A stretch of DNA of 64,000 nt, from positions 117,424,936-117,488,935 of the forward strand of contig CM041292.1 of assembly GCA_023052935.1 (NCBI GenBank). The letters run 5' to 3'. Made by a program: the position numbers and the translations under genes. Shown here in pieces: positions 1 through 11,864 of the stretch. Origin of the DNA: Piezodorus guildinii. Lineage: Eukaryota; Arthropoda; Insecta; Hemiptera; Pentatomidae. The stretch's first letter is position 1. Every line of letters begins with the position of its first letter. The notes under the pieces are model-generated. The model saw only the letters and a list, made by a program, of their open reading frames with translations, was not told the origin of the DNA and did not search any database.

Positions 1-26
1 TATATATATATATATATATATATATA
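1..26. repeat. (TA)n microsatellite at window edge
   Basis: A pure TA run that continues off the left edge of the window. It is the first of many TA tracts here, which are typical of AT-rich arthropod intergenic DNA. Confidence 0.95.
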
Positions 27-182
27 CGTATTATATGACTACTGTAAGTATACATTAGCAGTCTTACTGTACCCTTACTGTATGGTATAGTTATTCATAC
101 ATAAAAAAAAAAAAATTCCTGTAACAACCAATAATAATGCATAATATGTTGATAAAAAAAAAACCTATGTATTTGTATATAT

Positions 183-1445
183 TCTTCTTCATCTTTCCTC
201 TCTACCGCAAAGCAGTGTGAGGGGCTCACGATGTAGAGGCTGATCCAACCTCTTCGTATTCTGCGCCATTCCTCTCATTGATCTCCAATCTATATCCCTT
301 TTCTGCAAGCTTTCCTGCTTCCATCCTCCCAAGTCTTCCTCTTGGTCTCTTTTCCTCCTTTTCTACCTCATACGTCACTCTTGCCACGCGATCCTTCGAC
401 ATTCTTGAGACATGGCCATACCATCTTAGCTGGTTTTCTTCAACAATATCCTCGGCCGATCTCACATCAAGATTGGATCTTATTGTGGTATTTCTTATTT
501 TGTCTCTCTTCGTTTTACCCTCAACTTTTGTCAAGTATGCATCTCCATAGCCTGGAGCTGGCTTTTATGTTTAGTAGTGAGGGCCCAGGATTCGCTGGCA
601 TACGTCAGTATAAGTAAGAATGTTGTCTTGTATATTACTATTTCTGTGTGCTTCGAGACCTTCCTTTTGCCTATGAAGCCCTTCTTAAGAGACAGGAAAC
701 ACCTTCCTATAGACTTTATTCTTTTCTTTATGTCATCGTCCATCCAGTCCTGCTTATTTAGGAGGGCGCCTAGATAATTAAAATTCTTTACGTGCTCAAT
801 CTTTTCTGCTCCTAGACTGATGACTCGTCCAATTCGGTTCTCTCTTCTTCCTATCTTCATGATTTTCGTTTTCAGGCATTTATTTCCATGTTTATGGGGT
901 TAAGGACACGAAGATTGAACTGGAGATCCCTTCCATCATTGGCTAATACGACGATGTCATCAGCATATGCGAGCATGGTGAGGTGGGTAGGCGATAGATT
1001 CAAGTTTCCTAAGCAGTAGGTTCTCATTCTCGACTTGGCCTTCTAAATAGCCCCATCTAGAACCATTATGAACAGCAGGGGCTGAGACTGCAACCTTGTC
1101 TAATGCCTTTAGATATCTTAAATGCTTTTGACAAATTTTTGCATGTTCTGATGATACCTCCCTGGTTCATATAAAGCCCTGAGATGGCCATTTCTAATCA
1201 TTTTTTAACTCTCCTTTCATTGAGCTCCCTCACGATGTCTTGTTTCCTGAACCGATCAAATGCTCTGGCCTGATCTACAAAGCATGTCAGAACACTTTTA
1301 TCCTTTTCTATTACTTTTTCAGCGATCTCCCGCATAGTGAAATAAGATCTTGGGTACTTCTGTTTGGCCTGAATCCATATTGTTCTTCTCCAGAATTTGT
1401 CTCCTTAGCCTTCTCTCAAGGATTGTGGAATAGACCTTCAATATT
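183..1445 (-). pseudogene. LINE reverse transcriptase remnant (minus strand)
   Basis: Minus-strand remains of a non-LTR retrotransposon RT, read in several frames. From the high-coordinate end the conserved blocks come in the correct order: a finger/palm block with CFVDQARAFDRF (motif A) near 1250-1290, GIRQGCSLSP (motif B) near 1080-1100, and LAYADDIVVLA (catalytic YADD, motif C) near 950-985. These are followed by a thumb block with NFNYLGALLN near 760-790 and ASESWALTTKHKSQL near 550-590. The last block is LRWYGHVSRM at about 405-435. The C-terminal shape (RWYGHVSRM, then a basic stretch) is common in RTE-like and related insect LINEs. Stops and frameshifts break it into at least five pieces, so it is dead. 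The 5' part, including the endonuclease, is missing. Confidence 0.85.
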
Positions 1446-2585
1446 TGTAAATATTAAAGATAAAAAAAGAAACTATACATAATTCCTACTAACAGCAGAA
1501 TATAATTTAAAAAAACTTAAATATAATAACATAAAAATTATATAAACGAAAGATAATGATTGTAACTAGATAATGATAATTATTAAGAACAAATTTTGTT
1601 AAATATATAATGTACTTGTAGAAAATTTTCTATTCATCTAACCTGAAAAAAGTAAATAGAATACCAATGAATGTGTAAGGTAAGCAAAATAACAGATTGA
1701 TAGTACTACCTACTTAATGTCAATAGTCTTCAGTCATGCTATCAATCTAAATAACGTACAAATATAAAAAATTAATACACAGTCAAAAAAAAAAAAAAGA
1801 AAAAAAAAAGGAAGGCTTAATCACAAGTGATTATTCGCCACCTAATCCTAAGCCTAAACAGTTAAACATAGCATTTAAATATATACACTTGATACAAATT
1901 TAGCGGTTTGAAATATTTTTGAAATTTGGTGATAGTCTCAACGATCAATATGGTGCGAAAGTAATGACAAAACAGTACATGAGACATCCTCCCCTTATTA
2001 TTTATAATTAGTTGACGTACTCTGTGAATAGTTATTTACAAGTGCTCTTAACTGATTTTTTTTATTTTCTTGAAATAATTTTTTATAATAGTGATACCAT
2101 GGCATTTCAAATGATATCATCAAAACGATCTTAGCCTTCTAAATAAGACATGATCTCATTACAGTTTTATTGCAGTAATATAGTGGTTATAGGACCGAAT
2201 CGGCCATTCTCCATGGATCTCCTCTAGTGCTCTCGGCTGGCACGCTCTCCATCCACGCGAGGAGCACTTAAAGAGCAATGTCAAGGACCAAGAGCCTCTT
2301 CCCGATCATATCCTTGAGACAGGATGAGGGCTTCTACTTCGTCATATAATTTTATTTCAAGAGAATGTTCAGCGTCTGTCATTGAAACAACAATTTCGAG
2401 CAATCAATTCGTTATTTCGTTTAAGTATAATTTTTATTTTATTTATTTATTAGTGCTTTTCAACCATAAGGGTCATTTGCACCTTATTTCGCAATTACCA
2501 TTCTTAACTAACAGTTGTAATTTAAATGTTTTTAAATTTTAAAAATCAACAGCAATGATTAGTTGATTAATTGGTACAGCAGTGA
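1446..2585. other. unassigned AT-rich spacer
   Basis: Mostly AT-rich sequence with A-runs near 1785-1810. A GC-richer patch at about 2195-2310 stands out but shows no readable protein, tRNA-like head or repeat shared with the rest of the window. A short open frame at 2324-2542 has no recognisable feature. Confidence 0.5.
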
Positions 2586-2962
2586 AAATCGACAAAAATG
2601 CAGTACCTTCAAAAACCTACGTACGATACCTCGGACTATATCTGGATAAAAGACTAAAATGGAACATAGATACGAAATTAAAGCGATAAGAATTAACAAG
2701 ACGTTACAAACAACTTTCACATCTATTGGAGTACAGATCACCACTAAATTTAAGAAACAAGCGACTAATATACACGACTCTACTGAGACCAATATGGGCA
2801 TACGGAGCAGAATTTTGGGGTTTTGCGAAACACGTACACACAAACAAAATAAAAACAACTCAGTCCAACATTTTACGAAAAATCGTTCACGCACCATGGT
2901 ATGTTTCGAATCACACGATACACAATGATACAAACATTTCAACAGTAAATTCTTACATTCAC
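2586..2962 (+). pseudogene. Jockey-like LINE RT remnant (post-YADD segment)
   Basis: Plus-strand fragment of the RT thumb and C-terminal region of a Jockey-type LINE. Readable blocks in order are YVRYLGLYLDKRLKW (about 2616-2660), a segment LLRPIWAYGAEFWGFA (about 2783-2830) and ILRKIVHAPWYVSNHTIHND (about 2870-2930). They match, block for block, the better-preserved Jockey copy at 35252-36372 (YLGLLLDKRLTW, IIRPIWTYGVELWGS, KILRKILNAPYYVTNKLIHKD), but the sequence is diverged, so this is an older insertion or a sister family. Frames change near 2690. The YADD catalytic part and everything 5' of it are absent. It abuts an opposite-strand RNase H fragment at about 2963. Confidence 0.85.
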
Positions 2963-3395
2963 TGGCCCTTGGAAATAGCTCTTCTAGCTACACTATTTTC
3001 TAGCTTATCACCTTCCAAACCGATATGGCTTGGCAACCACAACAAATGTATCACACATCCAGCCATTTCCAAAGATTTCATTGTTTCCATGGTTTCATAC
3101 ACCAACCAGTTCAGAGAAAAGGTGTTCTGCAGTGCTGTGGTAGCAGACTCTGAATCCGAGCAAATATTTCTTCCACACGCTCAACTATTTTAGGGTTTAT
3201 TGATACGGGAGCACGATATATAGCTGACAATTCAGCAATATATACCTTGAGTACTCAGGTAAGAACATGTAATGTTGTCCCTATACACCACGGCAGCACC
3301 TACTCTATCTTTTGTTTCAGAGCCATCAGTATATATAAATTCCTAATCTTCATGGTTACTTTTGAACCGGGTAAATTCTGTCCGAGCTGAATTAT
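2963..3395 (-). pseudogene. LINE RNase H domain remnant (minus strand)
   Basis: Minus-strand fragment of a ribonuclease H domain of the kind carried at the C-terminus of some non-LTR retrotransposon polyproteins (I, R1 and LOA-type LINEs). Reading from the high coordinate: YTDGSETKDRVGAAVVYRDN near 3285-3345 (first catalytic Asp in TDGS), AELSAIYRA near 3210-3240 (catalytic Glu), SDSESATTALQN near 3130-3165 (second Asp) and LLWLPSHIGLEGDKLEN near 3005-3060. The last block is where the final Asp usually lies; it reads EN here. The blocks fall in two or three frames and contain stops, so the domain is inactive. It could belong to the same LINE class as the fragment at 29735-30482, but that is inference. 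Confidence 0.8.
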
Positions 3396-4053
3396 ATTAA
3401 AACGAATAAATGAAAAGGAGCTATACTAAGAAGAACTAAACCTAGAAAAAGCAGGTTCATCCACATCTTTTTTGAAAAATGTTACAAATTTGCTTTTTTA
3501 ATCTGAAGTATTACATTAGAAAATTCAATCATTCATTTTACAAATCCAAATTGATTAATTTCAATGGATGTACGAGCGTTAACACTCTTCGACTAACATA
3601 CTATATTAAACAACACTTGAAGGAAACTGTTGAGTGCCATTTATATAACAGCTCTAATAGTTTCACACTAAATTACTCCAATCAATTAGCTCAATCTCTT
3701 TCAGCATACCAGTTTACAAGTTCAAAATTACAAACGAAAACGTAATGTGGTATTTTTTTTATATTAAGAATTTTTTTTAATTCACACGTTTCCTCGGAAA
3801 AATAATTCCATAGTTAAATGGAAATGAAATATGATAGAGACAAGCTGGGTGACTTATTTGTATTTATAATTTTTTTTTATAATATTAATAAGAATCATCT
3901 ATTCTATTTAAATATATTTGCAATTACATTATATAGTACTTAACGTTTCAAGGTCCAGACTGCCTCTTCTTCATAACTATTCATTAAAAATTAAAATTGT
4001 GAATTGATTTATCAATGTGATAATAAATAAATAAAAAATAAATAAATAATATA

Positions 4054-4104
<51 letters not shown>

Positions 4105-5194
4105 TGAATTGATTAATTAATGTGATAATAAATATATTTAAATAGCAGAAATGGTTCTAATTAATATAATATAATATACTCTTCATAATAGAAAATTGAA
4201 AGTAAATACGTTTTATACTTAAAGATTTTTTATCTAATATATGGTTCCATTTGAGTGTAAATTTTAGAAAACCAAACATTATTTTGATACATAGTTTCAA
4301 AATATTTTTTTAAAGATGTAAAATATCTTAAACAAATAACGAACTAAATATTATACAATAGAATTAAGAAGTACACCTGTCCATCAGATGGTTTAATGAT
4401 TATTTTAAGTAATATAAAGAAAAGTGGTTACATGAAGTGAACTCTGAATCAAGATATGCTAGGTTTCGAAAATTCACAATTACATTTTATTATACACTAT
4501 TTGTCCAACATAGTGAATTATTGATTGCATGCTCAAGAGAACTAAGAGACGTTTGAATACTTGGTACTGAATCAGAGATTAGTTTCCTCGTTGCTTTGAT
4601 CAGACGGTGAAAAATTTAGAGTAGCACTAGAATCTAACAGACGCCGGACGCTAACTTATTCAAACGGTAGGAACCCTTGATGGCTTTCCCAATTCCATTA
4701 TAATTTCAATCTTGGCCTACCTTAGCCCATCCACTGTAACACATCCCAATCCCATCTGCATCCAAATTACTTTTGTTTATGTTAAGTCAATTTTCCATAA
4801 ATGGCTGGGTGGCCCTCTACTTACTAATAGTCACAAATGCTATTATTGAAATATTCCAAGGTAATTTCGTAAAATCAAGTAATTAAGATTATTATTATTT
4901 TTAATGTTTTTTTTCTGATTGTTAAATTTTTAAGGAAGCATTCATTTCCGTTAACGAAATTACAGAAATTATTATTAACAATTCTATACGACTTTATTTG
5001 TATCACATTATAATTTTTATGAAATCTCGAGGCGTATAATACATCTAAATTAATATCCCTAATCTTTGTTTATTAAAAAAAAAAAAAGTTTTATTTTCTA
5101 TAATTGTATACCCGGGCTGTTTTGAACCATCCAATTTGTCTTGTCCAATTTATATATCTAAAATACTTTTAAAAAATCCTCAATTCTCCTTATT
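3396..5194. other. unassigned AT-rich spacer with a (TA)n tract
   Basis: AT-rich DNA with a (TA)n-rich stretch at about 4051-4105. Short open frames at 3479-3745 lack any recognisable motif. A moderately GC-richer patch at 4610-4800 is unassigned. Confidence 0.5.
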
Positions 5195-5375
5195 TTGTCA
5201 CGAATAAACTCATCCATAAAGACCTTAATGTTACTTGCCAAGAACCAGGTACAACTCCTTCCATGACAAACTTCATTCCCACTCTAATCCACTAGTTTCA
5301 ATCTTTCCTTCCTCTACATTCCCTAACAATCCTACGAGCCGTCTGAAAAGAAGATGGACTTTCTAGTTTAGCTTA
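5195..5375 (+). pseudogene. Jockey-like LINE extreme C-terminus remnant
   Basis: The plus strand begins with FVTNKLIHKDLNV, then frameshifted equivalents of the TRYQSFHDKLHSHSNPLVS region, and ends in a degenerate copy of the RRLKRKWPRDLL terminus. It is the same family as the copy at 35252-36372 and represents only the last 60 or so codons plus little else. Confidence 0.7.
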
Positions 5376-5495
5376 GTTTTTGGAGAGCTGTGAATCATGA
5401 CTTAGTTAATATTGTATCATATTTACTAAAGGTATTTCATAATTCTGTGGCAAATATCAATAAATATATATATTTTTTAAATGTATATCTATTTG

Positions 5496-5571
<76 letters not shown>

Positions 5572-7366
5572 GAAATAAAAATAGTTTTCTCAACTTTACA
5601 AACACCATGATATATATATATTAGGAAAGGGTATAGGGAATTTCGTAAAAATGCACCTATTTCATGTTTCTAGTCTAATAATCATAAAAGTTTATACAAC
5701 AATTACAAATATATTTTGTGCATACCGATAATGCACCTTAGCCGAATTTTATTTAAATCCGAGATGGTAAGGTATTTACTATCAAAACCAAAAACTTTAT
5801 AAATATCCTCCTTAAATATTTATGAGTTGGTTTTAAAATTATAATAGGTGTGTTTAGTCATAGTCCAAAGTATTTTAATTTTACTGCTATTATTTCTAAT
5901 TTCAAATCTACAAAGTATAAAAACATTTTTGTACGTTATGTTATTCCTTGCAAAAAGGAATGATTTAATTTTAATAATAATTTTTTCATAAACCCTCATA
6001 AGAATTTTTACTGTCATGCTCTATTTTTTGGCTGCAGAATTACTTCAGTTAAAAAAGCTGGGGTGGATAATATTTTGATTTTTAGGATTTATTAAAAATA
6101 ACATACTGATTGTCATTTCTCTAAATAGATAAATTACTTTCTTGCTTTTTTTTTTCTTTTGGTAAATGGTTTGCTCATGAACTTTTAAACTCATTTTGGA
6201 TCAGCCATCTCCTGTAAACGGCTGAAATGCCTTGCAAACGCTAAGAGGATCGGATAATTTAAAGGGATCCCTATTACTAAGAGAACCATGAAAGCTGATA
6301 ACGAGGAATTTAATATTGTAACGATAAAAGGAGAAGCGAGGCCACTTCTGTATTGGATTATCTATCGACCAATACGGTCAGGCTTCTCATTAAAGATTTA
6401 TCTGGCCAGCCAATGGGATCATCTCTTTGTGGTATCGGCTAGATTTTTGTTGGCTGTAGGCTTTTTTTAAATCAGGCAGCAAGAGTGAAATACATAGCGG
6501 TGATTATCTCTATTATTTGTTATTTATTAAAAATACCAATAAATAAATAGAAAATTAAAGTATTAACGAAAAATTATGATTATGGCTATAATTTCCATTT
6601 CCATGAAAATAATTAGATTTACTTGACAGTCAGAGATGCAATCATGTTTGTGGTTTATATTTGTCAGTGGTTGGGACTGCTTTGGACAAATGTACATGTA
6701 TCTCATCAAATACCAGTTGTATATATTGTTATTAAAATACTTCAATTCCACTTCAGTGATATTAATTTAACCGTTTTTAACAACTTTAGTTGTCTGAATC
6801 AGTATCATTATCCGTTCGCTATCAATATTTAAAAACGGAAAGAACATTAATAAATCATTGGAAATCACTGATGACATTTGGAATTTTTGAATATACAGGA
6901 TTACCATTTGTGCTTGTCAAGGGTCTTAAAATATGAATATTTTACATTCAACATTCCATTCAGAAAAATATAACTTTTTCCGCGTTTATCACAACAAGCA
7001 GTTTTCAAACTTCAGGAAAACCCTTTCTATCAAAGTTAAAGGCATATATAACAAGCCCTTGCTGAATTTCAAGAATTGTACAAACTTATTGAAACCGGAT
7101 TTAATATATATTCACTTTGGCTGTTATATTCATCAGATTCATGACATGTGTATAATTTAAACATACCATACACTTGAATTTATATAATTATATTAAAATT
7201 TGATCTAATTCATGATTATCATTTATTTCTTGCCTAATATATTTCTCCACACAAGATGAGGACTTCTGGAGTGCCTAAAATAATTTTAGGAAGGATACAA
7301 TATTAGTGACGGACCTCTGGCAAAATGAATTATGATTATTCAAAATACTATAAGTATAAGGGGATG
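5376..7366. other. unassigned AT-rich spacer
   Basis: Contains a (TA)n tract at about 5501-5544 running directly into a 27-base T run (5545-5571), otherwise AT-rich unique-looking DNA. A GC-richer patch at 6190-6470 has an open frame (6288-6470) without recognisable domain; it may be a non-coding conserved block but nothing in the sequence proves it. Confidence 0.5.
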
Positions 7367-7642
7367 GTGGCAAGCCGTGGCTGAGTGGCAAGCCTGCTAG
7401 TCCCTCATGCTAAAGGTTGTGAGTTCGAATCCCAGTCCCGGCGGGACTTTTATAAGGATGTAATAAATAGCCTCGCTCACAGCCTCTCCAAAAAATTAAA
7501 AATATTAGGCGTAGGGAGTGATGACCCTACACTACAAAGTGCATCGTATAACGTGACTGTAATCTCCCAGGAGATTACACCACGAGTCCTAGGGTCTACA
7601 CGGCCTGTCGCGCCACTGGAAGAAGAAGAAGATAAGACTGAT
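7367..7642 (+). mobile_element. tRNA-derived SINE, family 2
   Basis: Plus-strand SINE. The head looks like a tRNA: an A-box-like GTGGCTGAGTGGCAAG near 7377-7392 and a B-box-like GAGTTCGAATCCC near 7422-7434, at tRNA-like spacing. A tRNA-unrelated body of about 190 bp follows and ends in a (GAA)n tail near 7620-7636. It would have been transcribed by RNA polymerase III from the internal promoter and mobilised by a LINE. An open frame across it (7385-7654) is fortuitous. I see no other copy in this window. Confidence 0.8.
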
Positions 7643-7925
7643 ACTATAGTATAATAAGTATTATACTTATGTATAAGCCTGTAATGGGAGAATATGACGC
7701 GGTATGATTTATATATCGTTATCCATAAATTATTGTATATTATTTTTTTTTATTGTTAATAAATATTGATTATTAATACATTAGACTTTGAACAATTAAA
7801 AGTGTTCCATGTGGACTGCTAGTATTTGATAATTTATTGGTTTCGGAATGTACTCATGGATGTTACGGAATGTTTCGGACTAATGAATAAAATACAAAAC
7901 TATTGTTGTTGTTGGTCTCGAAGAT

Positions 7926-8191
7926 GTTTGTTTGTTTATTTAACGTCACTTTACGCTACTATGGCTAATCGGACGAGGCTACAGTGGGAGTCCTAAATTT
8001 CGCCTATCCAGGTTTAATTAGGATAGGGATCATTAACGAGTATCTGACATCGCACAGACTCGGGTCCACCTTTTTACGTTCCCTCCAAGGATGGCATAAC
8101 TAAGGATTTTTTACTCCCATTAAAAAGGTTTGAACCCATGACCTTTGGTATAGAAGGCTGTTATGCTAGCCACTTTGCTACAGGTGATCCC
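7926..8191 (-). mobile_element. tRNA-derived SINE, family 1 (near full length, minus)
   Basis: Minus-strand copy of the commonest SINE in the window. On the minus strand it begins GGGATCACCTGTAGCAAAGT (A-box region), has a B-box-like GGTTCAAACC, then a body containing repeated phrases about 'ATCCTTAGTTATGCC' and 'GGACTCCCACTGTAGC', and ends in a (TAAA)n tail. It is about 265 bp long and nearly the same length as the copy at 8630-8882. Confidence 0.85.
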
Positions 8192-8209
8192 GGCTTTAAA
8201 GATAAAAAA

Positions 8210-8213
<4 letters not shown>

Positions 8214-8271
<58 letters not shown>
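8214..8271. repeat. (TA)n microsatellite
   Basis: About 28 TA units, just beyond the SINE head at 8191. Confidence 0.95.
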
Positions 8272-8274
<3 letters not shown>

Positions 8275-8629
8275 CAATACAGGGCTATCTCAGTCTTAGA
8301 ACTTGCAATCGGGTTTTATTTAAGGTGTATTTTTAGATCTGCAAGTAAAGAGATGTAGATTGATTGATGAGGTGGGTGGGTGATACCCTACCCGCAGCAC
8401 TTCCCTGTTATACAAGACTGAGGATACGGCAGTTCTGGTCCAGAACATGATATAGAACATCTGCTATATTCCAAAATTTCACATACGTGTTCAGAATAAC
8501 CGGTGTTCAACGAGTTAATATTGGTATCCGTTGTGCAGAATTAGTATATGTGCATAGCACATTTGTTATAGTACCCGGTGGCTACTATATTTCTGTTTAT
8601 AATCCTAACCTTATTGGAATCAAGTAATA

Positions 8630-8882
8630 AGGGATCACTTGAAGCTGGGTGGTTAGCATGACAACCTCCTATGCCAAAGGTCATTTGATGGGAGTAAAAA
8701 ATCCTTAGTTATGCCGTCCTTCGGAAGGGAGGTTAAAAGGTGGTCCCGAGCCTATGCGATGTCAGGTACTCGTTAAAGATCCCTATCCTAATAAAACCTG
8801 GATAGGCAAAATTTAGGACTCCCACTGTAGCATCGTCCGATTAGCCATAGTAGCATAAAGTGACGTTAAATAAATAAATAAA
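8630..8882 (+). mobile_element. tRNA-derived SINE, family 1, with perfect target-site duplication
   Basis: Plus-strand copy starting GGGATCACTTGAAGC and ending in TTAAATAAATAAATA. It is flanked by a perfect 12-bp direct repeat, AATCAAGTAATA, at 8618-8629 and 8883-8894, which is the hallmark of LINE-mediated retroposition. The B-box area is partly deleted relative to the copies at 7926 and 46388. The TSD shows the element's true ends, so this copy defines the family. Confidence 0.9.
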
Positions 8883-8928
8883 AATCAAGTAATAGTAGGC
8901 ACTGTACCAGATTATCAGATATTGCCGC

Positions 8929-9131
8929 TTTTATTTATTCATTTAACGTGACTTTATGTTACTGCGGCCAATCGGTCGGTGCTACAGTGGGAGTCCTAAA
9001 TTTTGCCTATTCAGGTTGAATTAGGATAGGGATCTGGACCACCTTTTTTCACCCCCTCTGAGGGACGGTACAACTAAGGATTTTTTACTAGTACTAAAAA
9101 ATCTTAGGGTCTCATACCACGTTTGAACCCC
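8929..9131 (-). mobile_element. SINE family 1, 5'-truncated copy (minus)
   Basis: Minus-strand copy with the tail at the left (TTTATTTATTCATTTAACG) and the body up to the B-box region at about 9130. The tRNA-like head beyond that is lost or diverged. Confidence 0.75.
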
Positions 9132-9344
9132 ACTTATTGTCGTTACGAGCGGCCAGAAACGATGTCAATCTATCGGAAAATCCTTGCCAAAAGAAAGCAA
9201 AAGAGTTAGAAAAGATAAATAATGGTGTAAATTAGTTAAAACAAAGGGCATTATCCGTTAAAAAAAAGGAGAAGAAACTCATGTTAAAGTTTATAACACA
9301 CTGCGAAATCAAGTAATCTAGGTTATATTTATAACTTATGAAAA

Positions 9345-9660
9345 AAAAAAAACCTCTACAACCTGTACCTCTACAACCCATAAAGGGTCTTGGGCTAAGT
9401 ACATATAGATTCGTAGTGTTACTAGTCCAACGATTGTGCAATGAGGTGATTAGGCCTTGATCACTCTCAGTCGCCAGGTTTTTTCCCCTATTTGTGTATC
9501 CACTTTATAAAGATGCTGGTTATGTCCCAAGAGTCTCCATACCCTAGTATCGCCCTCCGGCTGAATTAACAGAATAAATAATTTTCTGTCACAGCCTGGT
9601 TACGAACCTAGGACTCGGAGAACAGTAAATTAGCGCTCTATCTAGACCACGCCGCTCCCC
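9345..9660 (-). mobile_element. tRNA-derived SINE, family 3 (minus)
   Basis: Minus-strand SINE. Its head, at the right end, reads GCGGCGTGGTCTAGATAGAG (A-box region) and then TCCTAGGTTCGTAACCAGG (B-box). The 3' end carries a short tandem of GGTTGTAGAGGTACA-like units. A second copy lies at 33685-33982 and a partial one at 62617-62737, showing that it is a dispersed family. A (TA)n/(GA)n tract begins right beside its head. Confidence 0.8.
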
Positions 9661-9663
9661 ATA

Positions 9664-9666
<3 letters not shown>

Positions 9667-9706
<40 letters not shown>

Positions 9707-9724
9707 AGAGAGAGAGAGAGAGAG
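9667..9724. repeat. (TA)n(GA)n microsatellite
   Basis: A TA run changing into a GA run at about 9705. A separate (CT)n tract follows at 9850-9871. Confidence 0.95.
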
Positions 9725-11049
9725 AAATAAAATAGAATAAATACCTATGTAATATGTAGAAAAAAAAAAAACTTAAATATTTTCAATTTTTAGCAAACGT
9801 TTCTAAAAATTAAAAGTGTAAGAGAAACAGTTGACTGACCCAACCATTTACTCTCTCTCTCTCTCTCTCTAGTCTGTTCTTCGTATAAAGGTTTTCTACG
9901 AGATAAATCTTCTTCATTCTTTATCATATAGAACACGCATTTTCGTCGATTGAAAAGTATGTACGGTCAGTACAACACGGTATATTAAGAAGAGTTGTAA
10001 AATGGACAAAATTAAATAGATTGAAAACAACTAGGGCACATGAATAATTTCTAAACTAAGGTATAAAAAGTTTTTAGAATCAGAGAAACTCGAAACAATA
10101 CCTCTTGGAGTACTCCAGCGATGATGGAAACAATTAACAAATCAGATTTTATTATGAGTGCTAAGTCTGTAAGTAAGTAAAAGGTAGGGCCGGTCAGTCA
10201 CCAGATTTATAAATTATAAGTGAAGGAACATTTCAATTATCACGAAATACATAAAATACATATATGTAGAAAAAATATAATCCTCAAGCATCGTAACTAT
10301 CACAGAATATTGCAGCTACGGAGGAGAGATGGGAAGGATACAAAATCGTTTAGTAATAAAGAGTAGGACAAGTATAGTATACTAGATAGAAGCAATCGTT
10401 CGAAAGGTTTAAAACGTTACCTAGACGAAAAAATACGTTAGAGAAGAGAAAAATACGTAGTCATAAACTGAAAACATGGTTTTGGATATGAAAAAAAAAA
10501 GAAAGGCTACAACCATTTCACCAAAATTATTAATTTTTTTTCTTTCTTTCAAATACATACATAATAATAAGTTCTTGAAAAAAATCTATATAATAAAACA
10601 AAAATAGAATATTCTTAACAGAATATTTATTTAACACACTGAATCTATCGCTCATCAACTTTGAAATTTCATATGAGATTATGCTACATTTGAGACGAGT
10701 CTACATTAATTATAGTAGCAATCTCTGAAGGAGGAAATTCCTCACTGATTGAGTGGGACTTTAAACTTCACGATAGACTTTAGAAACTTCATTAACTGCT
10801 TAGATTTTGACAAACTGCTTTCCTACTTGGAATACCAATTTTCGATAAGTGAAAATAATAATCTTTGTGGAACTACCCTCCGTTCCTCCCTCCCTCCCAA
10901 AAAATGTACATCTCAAATACACTTTACGAAATCTAATGATCTTCTATTGTAAATATACATCTGTTTTGAGTTGACCATCGATTATTAAAAAAATAAAAAA
11001 ATATATAATAATTATTTCATATGCTTAATATATTTGATTTAATAAAAAA
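9725..11049. other. unassigned AT-rich spacer
   Basis: No readable domain, tRNA-like head or repeat match found. A 67-codon open frame at 10749-10952 has no recognisable feature. Confidence 0.5.
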
Positions 11050-11612
11050 TCTGGTGCGGGCAAAAACGACTTTCACTTACCTCCATTTTCAAAATCGATT
11101 AAAGAATTTTCAAATACACTTAGAGATAAAAATGAGTGAAACCATTAAAGAATTAATTAAATTGAATTTCTATGCAAACAGTTGTTTTATTAAAAAATCG
11201 ATTACGTTATTATATAAAATAATCAGTTAGCTTTATCGGCCTTTCATAACTCTTTATTAACTTTTACAAACTTGTGTATAAGATAATACTTTTCCTAAAA
11301 TCTTTAGTTTTACAATGGCATATTATACATCTATATTACTGTTCTTATGTTTAAAAACAAAAAATTGCATTAAACAAACTTTTTTTCTCTTTTAAATATG
11401 GAATTTCAGTGTCATAGGACTTTTCGTTTACGCGAGGGACTTACCACATGCACACGGACATACACACGGACCTTTTTTCAGGACTTTGTCATTTGGATTT
11501 AGGAGACCCTAAAACGTGTATTTCCGTCAAAACTGGAATTTTAAAATTCCAAAATGATACTTTTAAAACACTTTCCCTTGCTATATATTTCATATATAGG
11601 TAAGTTAAAAAA
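11050..11612 (+). repeat. TCTGGTG repeat family, copy A (internally deleted)
   Basis: Dispersed repeat beginning TCTGGTGCGGGCAA after a run of A, with ACTTTCACTTACC about 20 bases in. It ends near ATATATAGGTAAG. An internal stretch present in the longer copy at 52482-53325 is missing here at about 11400. Other copies: 31334-31622, 40297-40925, 52482-53325 (plus strand) and 35025-37271, 59950-60775, 62505-62775 (minus strand). Confidence 0.75.
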
Positions 11613-11864
11613 AATAATATCGAACTATAAACCATTTACAAAATGGTTTATAAAATTGACGGCTTTGGATACGTCAAAAAGAATATATAGTTTATATAAC
11701 AATAATTTTTTTATTTAATGAGCGAAGTTAAATAATTGAAACAATAATGACCTTAAAGTATATAAAAATATGGAATCAAATTAAAAAAGTATACTTTTTA
11801 CAGTTTTATTAAAAAAAGAGGGGTAAAAATTTGACTAGAGTGGTGGGGGCGCGAGAAGCACAAT

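Noticed and set aside
5390..5578. Open frame through (TA)n and T-run
   Set aside because: The translation is an alternating Tyr/Ile run followed by poly-Phe, produced by the microsatellite.
7385..7654. 89-codon plus-strand open frame
   Set aside because: It lies entirely within SINE family 2 and starts inside its tRNA-like head, so it is fortuitous.
11050..11612. Calling the TCTGGTG family a Helitron
   Set aside because: The TC start after A fits, but no CTRR end with a preceding hairpin is visible and subterminal inverted repeats argue otherwise; left unclassified.
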